A DNA stretch of 15,902 nucleotides from assembly GCA_001871015.1 (NCBI GenBank), contig MNUO01000042.1, positions 1 through 15,902 of the forward strand, written 5' to 3'. Shown here piece after piece: positions 9,901 to 15,900 of the stretch. Every line of letters begins with the position of its first letter. The first letter of the stretch is position 1. Source of the stretch: Candidatus Desantisbacteria bacterium CG1_02_38_46. GTDB lineage: Bacteria > Desantisbacteria > UBA1551 > UBA1559. Under the pieces are notes generated by a model that saw only the letters and a program-made list of their open reading frames with translations, made no database searches and was not told the DNA's origin. The translations under genes and the position numbers were made by a program.

Positions 9901-12900
9901 AAGTTGTATTATCTCCTTGCCCCATAACCTGCTTCCTGCTTCCAGCATCATACGTAGGTATCTTGACCCATGCTGAAACTGTAAAAACTGACGACGACGA
10001 GATGCTATGATTTGGAGTTTCAACCCACTGAGCCAAACCCGTAACAAATTGCCTTGCGTTACCAATCTTACCATCTACAACTGCTGGACTATTATGAGGA
10101 GTCCCGTTATTGTCATTAGAAGTTTGATCATATAAAGTTCCACTTGTTTCTTCAAGTTGCCAAAAAGCAGTTATATTAGATAATTGAGGAAGTCCTAAGG
10201 ATAATTTTACAGCTCCAGGACTGCTGATACCTTCAGTGTGATAATATGTACCGGCCTCCCAATCGGCTTGAGAATCGACAAGAAACTGGGAAACAGCAGC
10301 CTCAAGCTCAGTAATCCTTAAGTTATCAAAAGATACTTTTGCGTTATAGGTAACAAGAGCAAACCCACCACTTAATAGACTATCATCTCTTCCCCAAATT
10401 TGCCACTCAGGAGGTTCATTTTGACCCTTTTGCCACATTTTGGCATAGAAATAACTACCCATGACTTTAATCTTTAAAGTAACCCATTCATTATTCAATT
10501 GAGGGAAGGAATACACAGTAGCAGGAGTGTATAAATCAATAGGGGAAGAACCTTCTATAACTTTTTTAATTTTAAGTTTTCCTTCGCTCCAACTAAGCAA
10601 ATAGAAGTTATTTTCATCAATCAACCGGAATGCCATACCTAATAATTCAGAATTTTCTCCTTCGAATTTTGCGTCTACAGTTGCAATGTATGAAGAATAA
10701 CCCGGCCAATTGCCTGGCAATCCAAACATATATCCTTCACTTTCCTGAGTATATACTCCTTCCTCTATTTTATAACTTCCCTTCTTGCTTAACCATACCT
10801 GTCCTGATATACTTTCACCCTTTCCTGCACCATCTGTCACACCGGGAGAATAAACTTGGCAGAATATAGTAACAGTTTCTGTATTATTCATTTTTATAGG
10901 TTTATCTGCACCAGGATAAAGACTAACTACACTTGCTATTTCAATAAGTGTAGCGCTGGCAGAATCAGAATGCGAGCTCTGGTTTCTTGCTAAATCTACT
11001 GCTGTAACTGTGTAGACAGGAGACTGATTACCTAAAAGTAACCCGCCCTCATATTTATTATTAGTTGTTGTATCAATAGCAATTCCGTCGCAATAAATGA
11101 CATAATAAGCAAAATCAATCTCGCGATTATGGTCCCAGGTTAAATATATTGGCTCATCTGGTTGAGTAATAGTAATATTTAGACCTGTGGGTTTTGCAGG
11201 TGGTTCGGTATCACTCTGGATATTTACAGAAGGAATGTGCGATTTAGAAAGGAAGAAATAAGAAAATCCCTCAATCTGAGCGGTAACGGTATATGTCATT
11301 GTATCAATGTAGCAGGGAAGATATTTCAATTCCTGTGTTGATGGATGAAACACAAACAGACCAAGCATTGTTTCTGGAAAAGTAAGTTCACTAGGATCAT
11401 AGTGGAAGGTAAGAGTTGCTGGCTTTATGACTTCGCCGTTTGTGTCCGTGATAAAATCCTCTTTTGAAATTGATGGGGAAAATATAAAGGTGGGACCTGT
11501 GGGCTGAAAATCAGGATTAAAAACAGGAATTTCAGAAGAATCCACTACAGAAATTGTAACCAATTTATCAGATTTTAGTGAGCCCCGAGGGAAATTAATT
11601 GTTGTCTGGGCATATGGGTCAGTTGCTACCCCACCATTCTCTGCTGAAATTAACTGTCCGATTTGCAGAGTTGTCTTTTGTGATTCTTTCAGATTTCTAT
11701 CGCCATCAAATACCGTGAGAACAAGAGTATATATTCCATTAAGTCTTGTAACATTCCAATATGCTAATGTTCCGGTATCCACAGGAACATTTGATTCTTT
11801 GATAAGATTCCACTTTTCGGGTGATTCTCCTTTTCCATATTCCAAGTAATATTTGGAAAAACTACTACAATTAGCACTGCCTGTAATTTTAATGAAAGTT
11901 TTGCCACTGTATGGAATTTTCAAACGGGCAGTAAATCGGTCATCAAAGGTATACGTGGTAGTATCTACACTTACAACTAAAGTCTCTCCCTGAACTTTAC
12001 CAGACAGATCGGTAAGTAAAATATCTGAATTAAGGGAGTTTGTTCCGGGATAATAAGGACCACTAATAACCCATTTGCTATAATGTGGTTCATAAATAAG
12101 ATCACAGGGAGCATAATTTAACTTTTTAAAAATATCTATCGAAGAAGTTTCACCATAATAAATCACATTGTCGGAAGACATTCCACTCGTACTCCAGGCT
12201 TCGGACACATCAGTGGAAGCAAACAGCATGCCAGTCCTGCTATCAACAGTATCTGTATCGCCAATATATGTAGCCACAGTGATGCTGGTATCTTCCGTTG
12301 AGTACCGTGTGGAGGGATAATTGATGCTTAAAATATCTGGCCCCCCAGAGCCAATTCCCCCTGCATATGAAGTAATATATTTTCTTCTCTGTGTCAGATT
12401 GACTCTACTAGTTCCAGTTTCAATTTGTTGCCATTCTCGAGTGGTAGGCACATTCCACCAAACTTTAATATTTATCCGTGGATTGTTAATAGTCCAGCTC
12501 CATGGTGCCAATATCCAGGCGTACATATAATAACTATCTGGATTAAGCCATTGACTACCATAACCTTCATACCATCTGAAGAAGTAAGGAGGGAAGAAAA
12601 TAGGATACCACCATGTCGTCTCATTATGAGAAGGACTTACGCCTATGTAGGGATTAAGACATTGTGCACCAAAATCCTGCGCTCCAAAAGCCTGAAAATC
12701 TCCATATATCTTAATATATGTAGTGACATTTTGCCCGTATGGAATATAAAACAATTTTTGGTCACTTGTGCCATCCCACGCCCCACAGGTAATATATAAT
12801 TCTTGGTTTTTCTGGGTTGGATAATATTCTATTCCCCTTGCTGTTATAGTATATCCAAAATGTTGCCAGGGATAATAAACTCCGTTTCCTGTAGCACACC

Positions 12901-15900
12901 ACCCAAAATACGGCTTGCCATCTTCGACACCGTAATTGAATATTGAAGAAGCAAGGTTTGCCGGAGGATTTATGCCTCTATCCAGCGTAATTCCTGCAAC
13001 TTCGGTATCTACACTTGAACCTTTCCTTGCAGAGAATACGCAGGTATAAAATCCAGCAGTACAAGGAGAAAGGGAATCATTTCTCCCATTCCATTTTGCT
13101 GTATGGACTCCAGCAAGGGTTTCTGAGATAAATGTTTTTATAGGAGAGGCAGTTGTATCTGTGCCTGGATAAATCCTTAAGTAGGAAATATCTACATCTT
13201 TTGAAATAGTGTATGTGATAACCGCTGTATCCTTAATTCCATCAGTGTCAGGAGAAAAAACATCAGGAGAGACGTTTATTTCTACCTTTAAGATGTTAAA
13301 AACATTTAGTGGGGCCACAATGGTGGTTTTTGTATTCCCTGCTTTATCCTGCACTGTCAGGCGAATGGCATAGGTATCATCTGCAATATCCCAAGTATTC
13401 CATGATGCCAGAGTTCCTGAAGTTACAGCACTTGTTATGGTATCACCTGTACCGTTCCATGATGAAGGTGTTTCTCCCCAACCATATTCAACCAGATAAA
13501 ACCCGAAATTACTGTTGCTAACATCAGCAGTGCCTGTAATGTCTACTACACCAGAAACACTTCCAAGTGAAGGCGAAGTAATATTTGCTGTTATATCTAC
13601 AGAGGATGTATCCCTGGTTATAATCATTCCTTTTTTATCAGTAAATGTTTCGCTTGCAGTAATAGTGCACCAGTAATTCCCATCAATCACTCCTGTACCA
13701 CCCCATTCAACAGAATGACTTCCTGCAGGTTTATCTTCATTTACAAGGGTGGCAATAAACACTCCTGTTTCATTATAAATACTAATGTTAATATGGGTTT
13801 TGACTGGAATTGAATAATGAATTGTTGTTGTATCTTTTATACCATTATTATCCGGGGAGAATGGATTTGGAGAGGCACTGAAATTATAGATTTCAAATAC
13901 ATTGTCAACGTTGACATTCACTGTTGCTGTATCCAGAAGCAAACCATCGGAGTCAAGAATATTCATTTTAAGGACATAGTTTCCATTTGGAACCTGCATT
14001 GTATTCCAGGTTGCAAGAAGTCCGTTTGTAATCTGAATAAGGGAAACATTGGGGTCAGTGCACCAGTAACTGGATGGAACCGGTATCGGTGTCCAGGAGG
14101 AAGTATCTGGAGACAAAGCATAAAAAATTGAATATCCAGCGAATCCCGCAGGGTTAACAGCATTCCCATATAATGAAATCACTCCATTTATTGTTTCACC
14201 ATCTTTTGGAGAAGTAATTCCGATTGGAATCTTACTTTTTACTACTACACAAGTTCGCTCTGCAATATTCCCAGCCCCATTCATCACTTGAATCTTAATA
14301 ACATATGCTCCATCAGGAACAGTATCTCCGCTATCGTTCTTTCCATCCCATAATTGTTCAAAAGAATTGTAGTGACAGAGTTTACTCTGCACATATGCAA
14401 GCGTTTCTTCCTTATTATTTGATAACACTCTCACAACATTGCTATCCTTATCTATTATCTTCGCTATTACCCAAACCTTGTTTGATGAACCGTCGCTGAT
14501 ATTATAATATAAGGTAGTGGTATCGCGATTTACTTTGCCGGGGGTGAATATAAAGGGAGAGCAGAAGGGCTGGGAAATCTTTGGTGGAGAATTGTTTGGC
14601 AATACTACAAATGAATCACTGAAATCATTTATGGGAGCGATGAGAATAAAAGAATCTGGCTTGTTTTCAGAATAAACTAATTGTAGTTTGCCTGAAACAA
14701 TTTTGTATAGTCCTAAATTATTCTTGATTAGTTCAGTATCAGCAATTTCATCTCCTGTGATATCAAAATCAATGTCTTCGTAAGTGTATTTGAATTTTAG
14801 GCTGGCTTTTTGTTTTTGACCAGAAGTATCAGCATTAAAATCATCTGCTGTTAACCCGGGTTTAATCTCATAAATATGCCCAACTGGTTTGAATAATGGG
14901 TTTGGTAATGTAGTAGCAAGGTTTACTTTGCTTATTGTATCAAGGGGTGAAATTGTAATATAATTCCTTCCTTTTAATGCCTGCGGTGGAAACCACAGTT
15001 CCATTTTCCTATAAGAGTCATATGCTGTAGCACTCCAGTTATCATCTGTGCCCGGGACTTTTGTTCCAAGATAATATGTCGTTGAATTCACTTCCTGCCC
15101 GCTGATTCTGCATTTTACTTGATATTGCCCATTTAATCCTGTAGTTTGCCAAGTGTATAATGTACCGTACATCGGACCCGGGATTTTACTTGAAAAACTT
15201 TTCACATCCCAAACAGTTGGATTTTCTCCTTCTCCAATTTCGATGTTATAACCATTCCACTGACTCGCATCTGCATTACCTTGTAGTTTTACAAATGTCT
15301 TGCCTTGGTAATCATTGTTTAACTTTGCCTTGAACCTTGTCATTCCTTCTATTTTGTAGTTGCCTGATTCATCAGGCTCAAGTAGGTTTCCATTTTCATC
15401 AAGGAATACAATGTCTGGATTTATCTCCCCATTCAGATATTGTGGTTTGGATAACTTGTAGGTATTTGTTGGCAAATCTATATTTTTCTCAGGTAATGCT
15501 CCCCCATAGTCACCAAATGAAAGAGATTGAACTTCTGTAGTTATGACACTGCCACTTGAATCAAGAATAAAATACTGAAATTGTGATGAGTTTTCAGGAA
15601 TCAATATCATCCCATCCCTGGGATAGGAAATGCCAACGAGATAGATATTATGGGGGTTGCTGGCACTATAATAATTGGCAGGGTTGTTTGCCATTACAAA
15701 AACAGTGTTCTTGCCTCCAGCAGCTAATGTGGCAGTCTCTGAAAAATATCCAAATGTATCAAAATCAATTTGTTGAGCTATTTGATTACTGAAAACTAGT
15801 TTTGCGTCTAACTTATGCAATAAATAATCCCAGAGATTGCCAGTGATAATTATTCCTGGTTTAGTTATATCCTGCAGGGTATTATTTGGTAGTGGCTTGC

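Noticed and set aside
10300-10800. Catalytic GH16-type glycoside hydrolase
   Set aside because: The jelly-roll strands are there, but the ExDxxE catalytic motif of GH16 is not, so it is called a binding-type domain.
12425-12799. Plus-strand open frame of 124 codons inside the giant gene
   Set aside because: Antisense shadow of the giant coding frame; no ribosome site or recognisable domain.
15818-15820. TTG as the start codon of the giant gene
   Set aside because: The same frame stays open for another 27 codons to the window end. No Shine-Dalgarno sequence precedes the TTG and no signal peptide follows it, so it is an internal Leu codon.
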